From contig CACEKE010000003.1 in assembly GCA_902560075.1 (NCBI GenBank), positions 62,001 through 126,000 of the forward strand: a stretch of DNA of 64,000 bases, in the 5' to 3' direction. The position numbers were made by a program, and so were the translations under genes. A model generated the notes under the pieces. The model searched no databases. It was not told the DNA's origin and was given only the letters and a program-made list of their open reading frames with translations. Shown here one piece after another: positions 9,509 through 17,260 of the stretch. Position 1 is the stretch's first letter. Each line of letters opens with the position of its first letter. This DNA comes from an uncultured Pelagibacteraceae bacterium. GTDB taxonomy: Bacteria; Pseudomonadota; Alphaproteobacteria; Pelagibacterales; Pelagibacteraceae.

Positions 9509-10504
9509 TTATAAGTATTTTTTTACTAAATTAGCAAATAAGTTTATATGGTCATCATTATCGTTCAAACATGGAACAAAGTCAAAGTTCTTTCCACCAG
9601 ATCCTAAAAAGCTTTCTTTTCCTTCCATTGATATTTCTTCTAGTGTTTCAACACAGTCAGAAGCAAAACCTGGGCAAATAACTAATATGTTTTTCTTATC
9701 CTCTTTAGGTAACTTTTCTAGAGTTTTGTCAGTGTAAGGTTGTAACCATTCCTGTGGTCCAAATCTTGACTGAAAAGTCGTCATGATTGGAATACTAGTC
9801 TTTATGTTTTCAGAAATTAGTCTTGTCGTCTTATGACAATAGCAATGATATGGGTCTCCTTTGTCAAAATATTTTTTTGGAATTCCATGATAGGACGCCA
9901 TGATAATATCAGGCTTCCAGTTAATTTTACTAATTCTATCTTCAATAGATTTACATATTGCTTTAATGTACAAAGGATCAGACTCATAATGCGGTATTAT
10001 TTGAAGACTAGGTTGCCATCTCATTTTTGATAACGATCTATAAACCTCATCACACACTGTTGCTGTCGTCGCTGCCGCATACTGCGGGTAAAGAGGTAAT
10101 ACAATTAAATTCTCACACCCCAAATCTTTTAAAGAATTTATCTTTGATCTTATGCTTGGATTTCCATACCTCATTGCAAAATCTACAACAATATTTTCAT
10201 TTGAAATTTTTTTATGTAATTTATAGGATTGCATTTCAGTATAATGTCTTAAAGGGGACATGTTTTTATTTTTCATCCATATTTTTTTATAAGCCTTGGC
10301 AGTTTTTGATGGTCTAAAGGTTAAAATAAAAAGATTTAAGATTATTTGCCAAATAAAAGGATTAACCTCTATCACTCTTCTATCAGATAAGAACTCTTTT
10401 AGATATTTTCTTATATCCCACCAATTAGTTGAATCTGGTGTTCCTAAGTTAATGAGCAATACTCCTGTCTTTCCAAACTTAACTTCTGGATGTTCGTTTT
10501 TCAT
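9509..10504 (-). CDS. hemH: Ferrochelatase
   Basis: Inserts Fe(II) into protoporphyrin IX to give protoheme. Family motifs visible in the 331-aa protein: 'GVLLINLGTPDS' at the N-terminus, 'YGNPSIRSKINSLK', the catalytic 'ASYHGIPKKYFDKGDPY' histidine motif, 'TFQSRFGPQEWLQPYTD' and 'PGFASDCVETLEEI'. The ATG abuts the hemE stop codon, and the stop abuts the hemJ start, so all three are co-transcribed. Its product would supply the cytochrome c pathway whose ccmC gene is at the right end of the window. Confidence 0.96.
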   Translation of the reverse strand: MKNEHPEVKFGKTGVLLINLGTPDSTNWWDIRKYLKEFLSDRRVIEVNPFIWQIILNLFILTFRPSKTAKAYKKIWMKNKNMSPLRHYTEMQSYKLHKKISNENIVVDFAMRYGNPSIRSKINSLKDLGCENLIVLPLYPQYAAATTATVCDEVYRSLSKMRWQPSLQIIPHYESDPLYIKAICKSIEDRISKINWKPDIIMASYHGIPKKYFDKGDPYHCYCHKTTRLISENIKTSIPIMTTFQSRFGPQEWLQPYTDKTLEKLPKEDKKNILVICPGFASDCVETLEEISMEGKESFLGSGGKNFDFVPCLNDNDDHINLFANLVKKYL

Positions 10505-11503
10505 TTAATAATCTTTTACAATATTTACCAAATAATCTACCATATTTGGATCTGTCTTTGGAAGGACGCCATGGCCTAAATTAAAAATATATGGGTAGTC
10601 TTTAAAAATATTTAATATTTTCAAACTTTCAGATTTAAGGGTTTCTTTGTCTGATAAAAGGAATTTAGGGTCTAATCCTCCTTGAACAGGAATATCTATA
10701 TTTTTTGAGATGTAATTTATATCTACATTATAATCAATGTTTACGGCACTAGGATTAACTTCAGATACATATTCTTTATAGTTTACTATTTCTCTTGGAA
10801 AACATATCGCTGGAACACCAAGGGACTTTGTAAACTCGACTAAATCAGCTGAACAATCATATATTATAGATTTAATATCACCTTTAGCCGCAAGACCTGC
10901 CCAACTATCAAAAATTTGTATAACTGTTGCTCCAGATTTAACTTGTTCTCTAATGTGAATTTTTAAATAGTTCGTTATTATTTTAGATAATGATTTTTTT
11001 TTATCAATATTATGAAGATCATTTGATAATTTTTTTTTTGGTGACTGACGGTTTAACATATAAATTAAGATTGTCCACGGTGCTCCTACAAAGCCTATAA
11101 GACTCTTATCTCCACCCTTTAAGGATTTAGATAGATTACTCATAGATTTATAAACAGGTTCAAGATTTTTTTTAAAATCCTTCTCGGTAACATTATTTAA
11201 ATCTATATCATTAATATCTCCTAACATAGGACCAAAATCTTTTTTAAATTTAACTGACTGACCTAAACCATAATGTAGCATTAAAATATCTGAAAAAATA
11301 ATTGCGGCATCTAAATCAAACCTTTTTAAAGGTTGGAGGGTTATTTCAGGAACCAATGTTTCATTTAAGCATAACTCTATGAAGTCTTGGTTTTTTGATC
11401 TAATTTCTCTAAATTCAGGTAGATACCTTCCTGCCTGTCTCATCAACCATATAGGTTTGATTTTGACATCTTTGTTTTCAATAACTTGTTTTATTTTCTC
11501 CAT
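10505..11503 (-). CDS. hemE: Uroporphyrinogen decarboxylase
   Basis: Decarboxylates uroporphyrinogen III to coproporphyrinogen III. The 332-aa protein begins with the family signature 'IWLMRQAGRYLPEFRE' (residues 18-33) and contains 'IIFSDILMLHYGLGQ', 'GFVGAPWTILIYML' and 'INYISKNIDIPVQGGLDP', all typical. It is the first gene of the minus-strand heme operon and the left flank of the predicted replication origin. In Caulobacter and Rickettsia hemE is likewise the gene beside the origin. Confidence 0.96.
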   Translation of the reverse strand: MEKIKQVIENKDVKIKPIWLMRQAGRYLPEFREIRSKNQDFIELCLNETLVPEITLQPLKRFDLDAAIIFSDILMLHYGLGQSVKFKKDFGPMLGDINDIDLNNVTEKDFKKNLEPVYKSMSNLSKSLKGGDKSLIGFVGAPWTILIYMLNRQSPKKKLSNDLHNIDKKKSLSKIITNYLKIHIREQVKSGATVIQIFDSWAGLAAKGDIKSIIYDCSADLVEFTKSLGVPAICFPREIVNYKEYVSEVNPSAVNIDYNVDINYISKNIDIPVQGGLDPKFLLSDKETLKSESLKILNIFKDYPYIFNLGHGVLPKTDPNMVDYLVNIVKDY

Positions 11504-11780
11504 TTATAAATATATATATAAGTATTTAACTTTATTAGTATTATGTATTGTGAATTAGTTTAATTATTATTTTTTCACAACTTATAAACTCTTTATAAAA
11601 TAAACAAATGTGAAAAAATGTTGTTTTTTAAGGTTTATAAGACAATATTAAATTTTATAAAAAATAATGTATTGTTTTATACAATATCTAAAACATTGTT
11701 AATAAGAAGATGCTAATTATAATAAAATCTATTAAATGACACTAAAAGCAAAATTTAAGTTATTTTGTTAAATTTTATAC
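11504..11780. other. Candidate chromosomal replication origin (oriC)
   Basis: A 277-bp non-coding, extremely AT-rich gap between hemE (minus) and the PPDK-regulator gene (plus), with transcription leaving in both directions. It contains three 9-mers that differ from the DnaA box TTATNCACA by one base: TGTGAATTA at 11549-11557 (minus), TTTTTCACA at 11571-11579 (plus) and TGTGAAAAA at 11609-11617 (minus). The last two form an inverted pair. Repeated 'TTATAAA' words cluster between and after them, plausible as unwinding sequence. The hemE-origin-conserved-gene context is established for Caulobacter crescentus and Rickettsia prowazekii; function here is inferred. Confidence 0.8.
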
Positions 11781-12605
11781 ATGAAGAATACACATGAAAT
11801 ATTCCTAATATCCGACTCAACCGGTGAAACTATAGATAGAATTTTTACAGCTTTAAAGGCTCAATTTAAAGATTTTTCTTACAAAACTCAGCAGTTTTCA
11901 TTTACTAGAACAGAGAATCAAATTTCAGAAATATTAAAAGAGGCCAAGACAAAAAAAAATATAATTATTCTTTATACTTTAGTAGATCAAAAGCTTGCCC
12001 TATTTTTAAATAAATTATCGAAAAAAAATAGCATTCCTTGTTTTGGTGTTTTAGGAGAATTAATAGAAAATTTCTCAAAAATACTAAATAAACAATCTTT
12101 AAATATTCCAAGCAGGCAACATAAATTAAATGAAGAATATTATGAACGTGTAGAAGCAATACAATTTACTATGAGACATGACGATGGAAACGATGTTAAA
12201 GATATAGAGGAATCTGACATAATCTTACTCGGCGTAAGTAGAACAAGCAAAACACCTACATCAATATATTTGGCCAACAGAGGTTACAAGACTTCAAATA
12301 TTCCCTTAGTCAACGAAAACTCTATACCAGAAAAAATAAAAAAAAATAAAAAAAAAATTTGTGTCGTTGGGCTAACAACCGATCCAGAACGTTTGATTGA
12401 TCTTAGAAAAAACAGATTGAGATCTCTAAAAGAGAATGAGAAAACAGATTATACGAACTTAAAAAAAATATCTGAAGAAGTAAAAGCTGCTAGAAAAACA
12501 TTTAAAAAATATAAATGGCCAGTCATTGATGTTACAAGAAAGTCTGTGGAAGAAACAGCAGCATCTATAATTAAGATACATGAGATAAACAGTAGAAATG
12601 AATAA
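11781..12605 (+). CDS. ppsR: Pyruvate,phosphate dikinase / PEP synthase regulatory protein (DUF299)
   Basis: Bifunctional kinase/pyrophosphorylase family that switches pyruvate,phosphate dikinase or PEP synthase off and on by ADP- and Pi-dependent threonine phosphorylation. The 274-aa protein starts 'IFLISDSTGETIDRI' and has the family P-loop 'LLGVSRTSKTPTSIYLANRG' near residue 150. Which of the two dikinases it controls cannot be told, because neither target is in the window. It is the first plus-strand gene right of the predicted origin, the position of the homologous gene in Caulobacter. It overlaps maf by 8 bp. Confidence 0.9.
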   Translation: MKNTHEIFLISDSTGETIDRIFTALKAQFKDFSYKTQQFSFTRTENQISEILKEAKTKKNIIILYTLVDQKLALFLNKLSKKNSIPCFGVLGELIENFSKILNKQSLNIPSRQHKLNEEYYERVEAIQFTMRHDDGNDVKDIEESDIILLGVSRTSKTPTSIYLANRGYKTSNIPLVNENSIPEKIKKNKKKICVVGLTTDPERLIDLRKNRLRSLKENEKTDYTNLKKISEEVKAARKTFKKYKWPVIDVTRKSVEETAASIIKIHEINSRNE

Positions 12606-13179
12606 AATTATCTTAGCCTCTAAAAGCAAAGTAAGAAAAAACATCCTTGAAAATAATGGTATACTTTGTGAGGTCCAACCATCAAATGTAGACGAAGAGC
12701 CTGTAAAAGAAAGTCTTATTAAAGAAGGAGCTTCTCCGGAAATAGTTTCAAAAAACTTAGCAGAATTAAAGGCTAATAAAGTTAGTAACAGCAACCCAGA
12801 AAAAATAGTTCTAGGAGCGGATAGTGTAATAGATCTACAAAATAATATAATCTCTAAACCAAAAGATAGACTAGAGGCAATGGAAATTTTAAAAAAACTC
12901 AATAATAATAAGCATTATTTAATAAGCTCGCTGTGCATTTCAAAGAACGGATCAATGATCTGGAACCACACAGATAAAGCATTGTTAACTATGAAAAAAT
13001 TTAGTGATAAAGAGTTATCTGAATATCTTTCAAAAATAACGGATGAAAATTTATTTTCTTATAATGTGTATCAAGTTGAAGGAGAGGGTAAAAATTTATT
13101 TAGTAATATAAAAGGAGATAAAGACACAATTATGGGTTTGCCGATTCGTGAATTAAAAAACTATTTAAATAATTTATAA
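12598..13179 (+). CDS. maf: Maf-family nucleoside triphosphate pyrophosphatase
   Basis: House-cleaning pyrophosphatase that hydrolyses non-canonical or modified NTPs to NMPs. The 193-aa protein begins 'MNKIILASKSKVRKNILENN' (family 'lLASxSprRxxlL') and has the catalytic 'EKIVLGADSVIDLQNNIISKPKD' region around residues 68-90. It overlaps ppsR at the 5' side, and its TAA shares a base with the ATG of the next small gene, so ppsR-maf-52aa-aroE-coaE-dnaQ is one tightly coupled operon. Substrate specificity (dTTP/UTP type versus m7GTP type) cannot be settled by eye. Confidence 0.9.
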   Translation: MNKIILASKSKVRKNILENNGILCEVQPSNVDEEPVKESLIKEGASPEIVSKNLAELKANKVSNSNPEKIVLGADSVIDLQNNIISKPKDRLEAMEILKKLNNNKHYLISSLCISKNGSMIWNHTDKALLTMKKFSDKELSEYLSKITDENLFSYNVYQVEGEGKNLFSNIKGDKDTIMGLPIRELKNYLNNL

Positions 13180-13337
13180 TGTTAGTATTAGTTTGGTTCG
13201 TCGTTTGTATAATATTTGCTTTTGTCCAATTAATTTTGGGAAGCTCGGGCCATGCTTTAGAAGTATTTGCAGTATTAACTGCAATAGCTTTATTTATAAT
13301 CCATAAGTTAAAAGGCAAAATTCGAATACAAAAATGA
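13179..13337 (+). CDS. Small hydrophobic membrane protein (52 aa), unknown function
   Basis: Not in the ORF track because it is short. The ATG at 13179 shares its A with the last base of the maf TAA, and its TGA overlaps the aroE ATG (ATGA at 13334), so it is translationally coupled on both sides. The product starts 'MLVLVWFVVCIIFAFVQLIL', then 'GSSGHALEVFAVLTAIALFI', then a basic tail 'HKLKGKIRIQK': two membrane helices joined by a short turn with a positively charged end. The minus-strand ORF 13130-13372 in the track is its shadow. I do not recognise a family. Confidence 0.7.
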   Translation: MLVLVWFVVCIIFAFVQLILGSSGHALEVFAVLTAIALFIIHKLKGKIRIQK

Positions 13338-14128
13338 AAAAATATTTTGTTATTGGCAATCCAATAAGTCATTCTCTTTCACCAAAGCTGCATAATTTTT
13401 GGTTTAGAAAACATAATTTAAATGCGAAATATGAAAAATTACTCTTAGAAAAAGACAACCTAAACAAAATAGTTCAAAAAGTTAAAACTGGCGAAATATC
13501 TGGATTGAATGTAACAGTTCCATTCAAACAGTTGATAATCCCTTTTTTAGAAAAATTAAGTCCAGCAGCACAAAATACACAATCAGTCAATACAGTATAT
13601 TTAGAAAATAATAAATTAGTGGGTCATAATACAGATATAGCAGGTTTTGAATTAGCTATTAGACATATTAAATTTGATACATCAAATAAAAATGTTTTAA
13701 TTCTGGGTGCTGGTGGAGTTGTTCCTTCTGTAATAAGTGCTTTAAAAAATTTAAATACTAAAAATATTTTCTTAATGAATAGAACTAAAGAAAAAGCCCA
13801 AAAAATCAAAGAAAAATTGGAATATATAGAGGTCGTTGATTGGGGGGATATTAGAGATTTTGATATGATAATTAATGCAACCAGTCTCGGGCTAAATAAA
13901 GAAGATGACTTAGGTTTAAATTTTGAAAGTATAAAGAAAAAAATTCTTTTTTATGATTTGATTTACAATCCTAAAGAAACCAAATTTCTTAAGAGCGCAA
14001 GACAAATGATGCATATTGTAGAAAATGGTAAAATGATGTTTATTTATCAAGCTCACCAATCTTTCACATTATGGCATAAAGTTATGCCTAATATCGATAA
14101 AGAAACAATAACAATTGTAAGCGAATGA
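13334..14128 (+). CDS. aroE: Shikimate dehydrogenase
   Basis: Reduces 3-dehydroshikimate to shikimate with NADPH in aromatic amino acid synthesis. The 264-aa protein has the substrate-site motif 'GNPISHSLSPKLHNFW' (residues 7-22), 'LNVTVPFKQ' with the catalytic lysine, the nucleotide loop 'VLILGAGGVVPSVISAL' and the C-terminal 'MMFIYQAHQSFTLW'. It starts inside the stop codon of the 52-aa gene and overlaps coaE by 4 bp. The maf-aroE-coaE-dnaQ order is conserved right of alphaproteobacterial origins. Confidence 0.95.
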   Translation: MKKYFVIGNPISHSLSPKLHNFWFRKHNLNAKYEKLLLEKDNLNKIVQKVKTGEISGLNVTVPFKQLIIPFLEKLSPAAQNTQSVNTVYLENNKLVGHNTDIAGFELAIRHIKFDTSNKNVLILGAGGVVPSVISALKNLNTKNIFLMNRTKEKAQKIKEKLEYIEVVDWGDIRDFDMIINATSLGLNKEDDLGLNFESIKKKILFYDLIYNPKETKFLKSARQMMHIVENGKMMFIYQAHQSFTLWHKVMPNIDKETITIVSE

Positions 14129-14697
14129 TAATCATAGGTATCATAGGAAAAATTGGATCAGGAAAAACGTACATTGCTAACAAAATTACTAAATTTAACT
14201 TTAACGCTGATAAAGAAGTAAATAAAATTTATAAAAAAAATAAAAAGTTTTATAGTAGGATTAAAAAAGTATTTCCTAATCAGATCTCAAAATTTCCAAT
14301 AGATAAAAAAGAATTACAAAGAATTGTAAACAAAAATAAAAATAATTTAAAAAAATTAGGTAAAATAGTCCATCCAATTGTTAGATCTGAATTAAAAAAA
14401 TTTTTGAAAAAATATTCTAAGAAAAAAGTAATAGTACTAGATATTCCCCTATTGCTCGAAAATAATATCAAGATAAAAAATATAATTTTAGTTTATGTTG
14501 ATGCAAAAACGAATGAAATAATTAATAAACTAAAAAGTAGAAAAAATTTTAATAAAAAAACTTATAAGATAATGGCTAAAAATCAGCTACCATCTGCGTA
14601 TAAGAAGAGAAGATGCAATTTTGTAATTAGAAATAACTTTAAAAAAGAGTTTGTTATCAAACAATTAAATGAGTTAAAAGTAAAATTAGGAATATAA
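14125..14697 (+). CDS. coaE: Dephospho-CoA kinase
   Basis: Last step of coenzyme A synthesis: phosphorylates the ribose 3'-OH of dephospho-CoA. The 190-aa protein opens with a P-loop 'IIGIIGKIGSGKTYIANKI' and contains 'IVHPIVRSELKKFL' and 'VIVLDIPLLLENN', both hallmark segments. It is unusually lysine-rich, in step with the strong A bias of the strand. It overlaps aroE by 4 bp and shares a base with dnaQ. Confidence 0.92.
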   Translation: MIIIGIIGKIGSGKTYIANKITKFNFNADKEVNKIYKKNKKFYSRIKKVFPNQISKFPIDKKELQRIVNKNKNNLKKLGKIVHPIVRSELKKFLKKYSKKKVIVLDIPLLLENNIKIKNIILVYVDAKTNEIINKLKSRKNFNKKTYKIMAKNQLPSAYKKRRCNFVIRNNFKKEFVIKQLNELKVKLGI

Positions 14698-15365
14698 TGA
14701 AAGAAGTTATCTTAGATACAGAAACTACAGGCTTATCTGTAAAGGAAGGTCATAGAATTGTTGAGATAGGATGTATAGAATTAGATAATTTAATTCCAAC
14801 TAAAAAAATTTTTCACTGTTTTCTAAATCCGGGAAGAAAAGTTTCAGAAAGTGCATTTAAGGTGCATGGTTACTCTGATGAATTCTTATCTGATAAAAAA
14901 AGTTTTAAACAAATATCTGAAGACTTTCTAAAATTTATTGATGGAAAAAAGATTATAATTCACAATGCAGAATTTGATATTTCTCATATTAATAATGAGT
15001 TAAAATTAATTGGGAAAAAAGAACTAGACAATAGTAATGTTGTAGATACTTTAGCGTTAGCAAGAGAAAAATATCCTGGATCAAATGCAAGTCTTGACGC
15101 ACTGTGTAAGAGATTTCGTATTGATAATTCAAGAAGAGAAAAACACAATGCTTTAATCGACTGCGAATTGCTATCAAAAGTTTATATAAATTTATTAGAT
15201 CAAAAAGAGCCATCTTTAAATTTTTCAACACAAAATATTGTAGAAGAAAATTTAAAAAATATTAGCAATCAAGATTATTCAAAAAAAGTTGTACCAATCT
15301 CTAAAGAAGAATTCGAACTACATAAAAGTTTTATTAAAAGTAAAATGAAAAAAAATTATTTCTAG
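14697..15365 (+). CDS. dnaQ: DNA polymerase III epsilon subunit (3'-5' exonuclease)
   Basis: Proofreading exonuclease of the replicative polymerase. DEDDh motifs are all visible in the 222-aa protein: Exo I 'VILDTETTGLS' (residues 4-14), Exo II 'IIHNAEFDISHINNEL' and Exo III 'KHNALIDCELLSKVY'. The C-terminal tail after residue 175 is where epsilon contacts the alpha subunit. Last gene of the origin-right operon; it converges on secB with the 4-base overlap CTAG giving both stops. Confidence 0.95.
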   Translation: MKEVILDTETTGLSVKEGHRIVEIGCIELDNLIPTKKIFHCFLNPGRKVSESAFKVHGYSDEFLSDKKSFKQISEDFLKFIDGKKIIIHNAEFDISHINNELKLIGKKELDNSNVVDTLALAREKYPGSNASLDALCKRFRIDNSRREKHNALIDCELLSKVYINLLDQKEPSLNFSTQNIVEENLKNISNQDYSKKVVPISKEEFELHKSFIKSKMKKNYF

Positions 15366-15784
15366 TTTAATTTATCACTATATAATTTCTCAAAATCTAC
15401 TTTTTTTTCGAACTTAATATTTGGATAACCAGATTTATTTATTAGATTTACAAATATGGTTTCTAATTCTGGATAGACTTCTTTTTGGACATCACAGAGT
15501 AATATTTTACCAAGCTCTTTTTTGTCATTCACACCTTCTTCGATTTTGACAACAGATGCATAATCTATTTCAAATACAGATTTTTTTTCATTAGTGCTCT
15601 TGTCTCTGAATGATAGTTTTGTGCTGACTTCTATCATTTTATTTTTTAAAGGTTTTGAAGATATATCAATCCCTAGTTGGTACTTATCAATATTTTCTCT
15701 TACAAACAAAAGTGTTTCTGCATCCGGAGTTTCTATGGAAAGATCTTTTATGAAACTTAGTATAATCTCGAATTTTTTATCCAT
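15362..15784 (-). CDS. secB: Protein-export chaperone SecB
   Basis: Tetrameric cytosolic chaperone that keeps preproteins unfolded for SecA. The 140-aa protein has 'FIKDLSIETPDAETLLF' near the N-terminus and 'FEIDYASVVKIEEG', matching SecB 'YIKDLSFExP' and the following strand. The usual C-terminal acidic and aromatic features are degenerate. Synteny (dnaQ-secB-fxsA-timA) is the alphaproteobacterial order, which strengthens the call. It converges on dnaQ with shared stop codons and is followed upstream by fxsA on the same strand (2-bp gap). Confidence 0.88.
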   Translation of the reverse strand: MDKKFEIILSFIKDLSIETPDAETLLFVRENIDKYQLGIDISSKPLKNKMIEVSTKLSFRDKSTNEKKSVFEIDYASVVKIEEGVNDKKELGKILLCDVQKEVYPELETIFVNLINKSGYPNIKFEKKVDFEKLYSDKLN

Positions 15785-15786
15785 TT

Positions 15787-16200
15787 TTATTTCTTGTCAT
15801 CCAAATCTTCAGACTCTCCCTCAATAATTTTATCATTATAATTTTTTCTTTTGGAATAATTTTTTGATATTTTCCCAAATAACAACTTTCTTGTAGGAGG
15901 GAATATCATTATCAAACCCAAGAAATCAGTAGCAAAACCTGGGATTATTAAAAGAATAGCTGCAACAGCTAGAGCAGCACCAGAAATTATCTCATAAAGC
16001 GGTAATTCATTTTTAATTAGTTGGCTTAATCCTGATTTTAAAGTGTTAAAACCCTCATATCGGGCGTACCATACACCAAGTATAGCAGTTACAAATATTA
16101 GAGAAATGGTATTGAAAGCTCCTATTTGCGATCCAATCTCTATAAATAGATAAATTTCAATAATTGGTATTAAAATAATTAGAATAAGCGCTGTGTTCAT
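15787..16200 (-). CDS. fxsA: FxsA family membrane protein
   Basis: Small inner-membrane protein of the FxsA family (E. coli FxsA counteracts F-exclusion of phage T7; the general role is unknown). The 137 residues contain three to four hydrophobic segments, with family features 'PIIEIYLFIEIGSQIGAFNTI' (split over a helix) and 'AAILLIIPGFATDFLGLIMIFPP'. The charged C-terminus ends in 'EGESEDLDDKK'. It is divergent from timA, with a 58-bp region between them that carries a readable promoter for timA. Confidence 0.88.
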   Translation of the reverse strand: MNTALILIILIPIIEIYLFIEIGSQIGAFNTISLIFVTAILGVWYARYEGFNTLKSGLSQLIKNELPLYEIISGAALAVAAILLIIPGFATDFLGLIMIFPPTRKLLFGKISKNYSKRKNYNDKIIEGESEDLDDKK

Positions 16201-16223
16201 TTGTCTTTAATGTAAATTGTCAG

Positions 16224-16252
16224 TTGAAATTGTCTAACATAATAAATATTAT
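16224..16252 (+). promoter_or_regulatory. Sigma-70-type promoter of timA
   Basis: TTGAAA (16224-16229), 17-bp spacer, TATTAT (16247-16252), then 6 bases to the ATG of timA at 16259. With a normal start-site distance the transcript would begin at or next to the ATG, so the mRNA would be leaderless. Confidence 0.55.
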
Positions 16253-16258
16253 AATTAT

Positions 16259-16846
16259 ATGAGTTATAGTTTTGAATACATTGATATTATACTTTTAGCA
16301 ATGATTGCTGGTTTCATATTTTTGAGGCTAAGAGGGATTTTAGGAAAAAAAACAGGATATGAAGAGGATATTACAACAAGCTTTCCTCATGATTTTCAGC
16401 CTAAAAAAGCCGAAAAAAAAGTAGATATAAATTCCTTCGATGATGCACAAAAAAAGGAGTTTTTAAAAGGTGCTAATATTGCATACGAAACAATTATAAC
16501 AAACTTTTCTAAGGGAAACCTTAAAGATATTAAAAATTTACTAAACAAAGAAGTTTATGACGAATTTAATGATGCAATAAAAGAGAGAGATTCAAAAGGC
16601 TATACTTCTGATACAACCTTTATTGGTATCAATTCATCAAATATAAAAGATCACGAACAAAAAAATAATTTTCTAGAGGTAACAGTTGATTTTGTTAGTG
16701 AAATAATTTCATCTATAAAAGATAAAGAAAAAAAAGTAATTTCTGGCGATCCTGATAAAATTAAAAAGGTTTATGATACGTGGAAATTTCAAAAAGATGT
16801 TACGACTAATAATCCAAATTGGTTATTAATAGACACTCAAGTTTAA
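16259..16846 (+). CDS. Tim44/TimA domain membrane protein
   Basis: Bacterial relative of mitochondrial Tim44. The 195-aa protein has one N-terminal membrane helix ('IILLAMIAGFIFLRLRGILG'), a charged linker and a Tim44-like domain from about residue 70 ('AYETIITNFSKGNLKDIKNLLNKEVYDEF' pattern, ending 'DTWKFQKDVTTNNPNWLLIDT'). Family knowledge: TimA-like proteins are inner-membrane proteins with a cytoplasmic-side domain; their bacterial role is not settled. In many alphaproteobacteria an mltA gene follows, but here the Smr gene follows directly, so mltA appears absent from this spot. Confidence 0.85.
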   Translation: MSYSFEYIDIILLAMIAGFIFLRLRGILGKKTGYEEDITTSFPHDFQPKKAEKKVDINSFDDAQKKEFLKGANIAYETIITNFSKGNLKDIKNLLNKEVYDEFNDAIKERDSKGYTSDTTFIGINSSNIKDHEQKNNFLEVTVDFVSEIISSIKDKEKKVISGDPDKIKKVYDTWKFQKDVTTNNPNWLLIDTQV

Positions 16847-17260
16847 TTGAACAATAAAATTTCAGACAAAGATAAAAAAGACTGGGAAAATTTTATCAAA
16901 AGCAATGAGAGATTAGAAGACAAAGATAATAAAATTTATAAAAAAAAACCAAAATATGAAGAGACTTTAGATTTGCATGGTTATGGGCTCAGAGATGCAA
17001 ATATTGCAGTTAAGAATTTGATAATAAACTCTTACAATAATGGTATTAAAAAATTAAAAATTATAACTGGGAAAGGAAACCGTTCAAATAATATAAAAGA
17101 CCCTTATAAATCAAATAAATTAGGAATTTTAAAATATTCAGTACCTGAGTTTATTCAGGGAGAAAAAGAATTAGTTGATATGATAAAAAAAATAGATCAC
17201 GATGATATCCAAAATTTAAATAGTGGAGACTTTTCTATTTACCTAAAAGTAAAAAAATAA
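16847..17260 (+). CDS. Smr domain protein
   Basis: A 137-aa protein with a C-terminal Smr (MutS2-related) domain: 'LDLHGYGLRDANIAVKNLI' and 'LKIITGKGNRS', the two signature stretches of this putative nuclease fold. Smr domains bind or nick nucleic acids and some cleave mRNA in ribosome rescue. The start is TTG directly after the timA TAA; there is no ATG in frame upstream of the Smr domain, so TTG is the best choice. It shares one base with the following gene, so timA-smr-17260 is one operon. Confidence 0.85.
   Translation: MNNKISDKDKKDWENFIKSNERLEDKDNKIYKKKPKYEETLDLHGYGLRDANIAVKNLIINSYNNGIKKLKIITGKGNRSNNIKDPYKSNKLGILKYSVPEFIQGEKELVDMIKKIDHDDIQNLNSGDFSIYLKVKK

Noticed and set aside
12459-12902. 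147-aa minus-strand ORF opposite ppsR/maf
   Set aside because: Composition (Ser/Phe/Leu-rich) is the antisense of lysine- and glutamate-rich coding sequence; spans two real overlapping genes.
13130-13372. 80-aa minus-strand ORF over the maf-aroE gap
   Set aside because: The plus-strand 52-aa frame is coupled on both sides and makes a coherent membrane protein; the minus ORF overlaps three genes.
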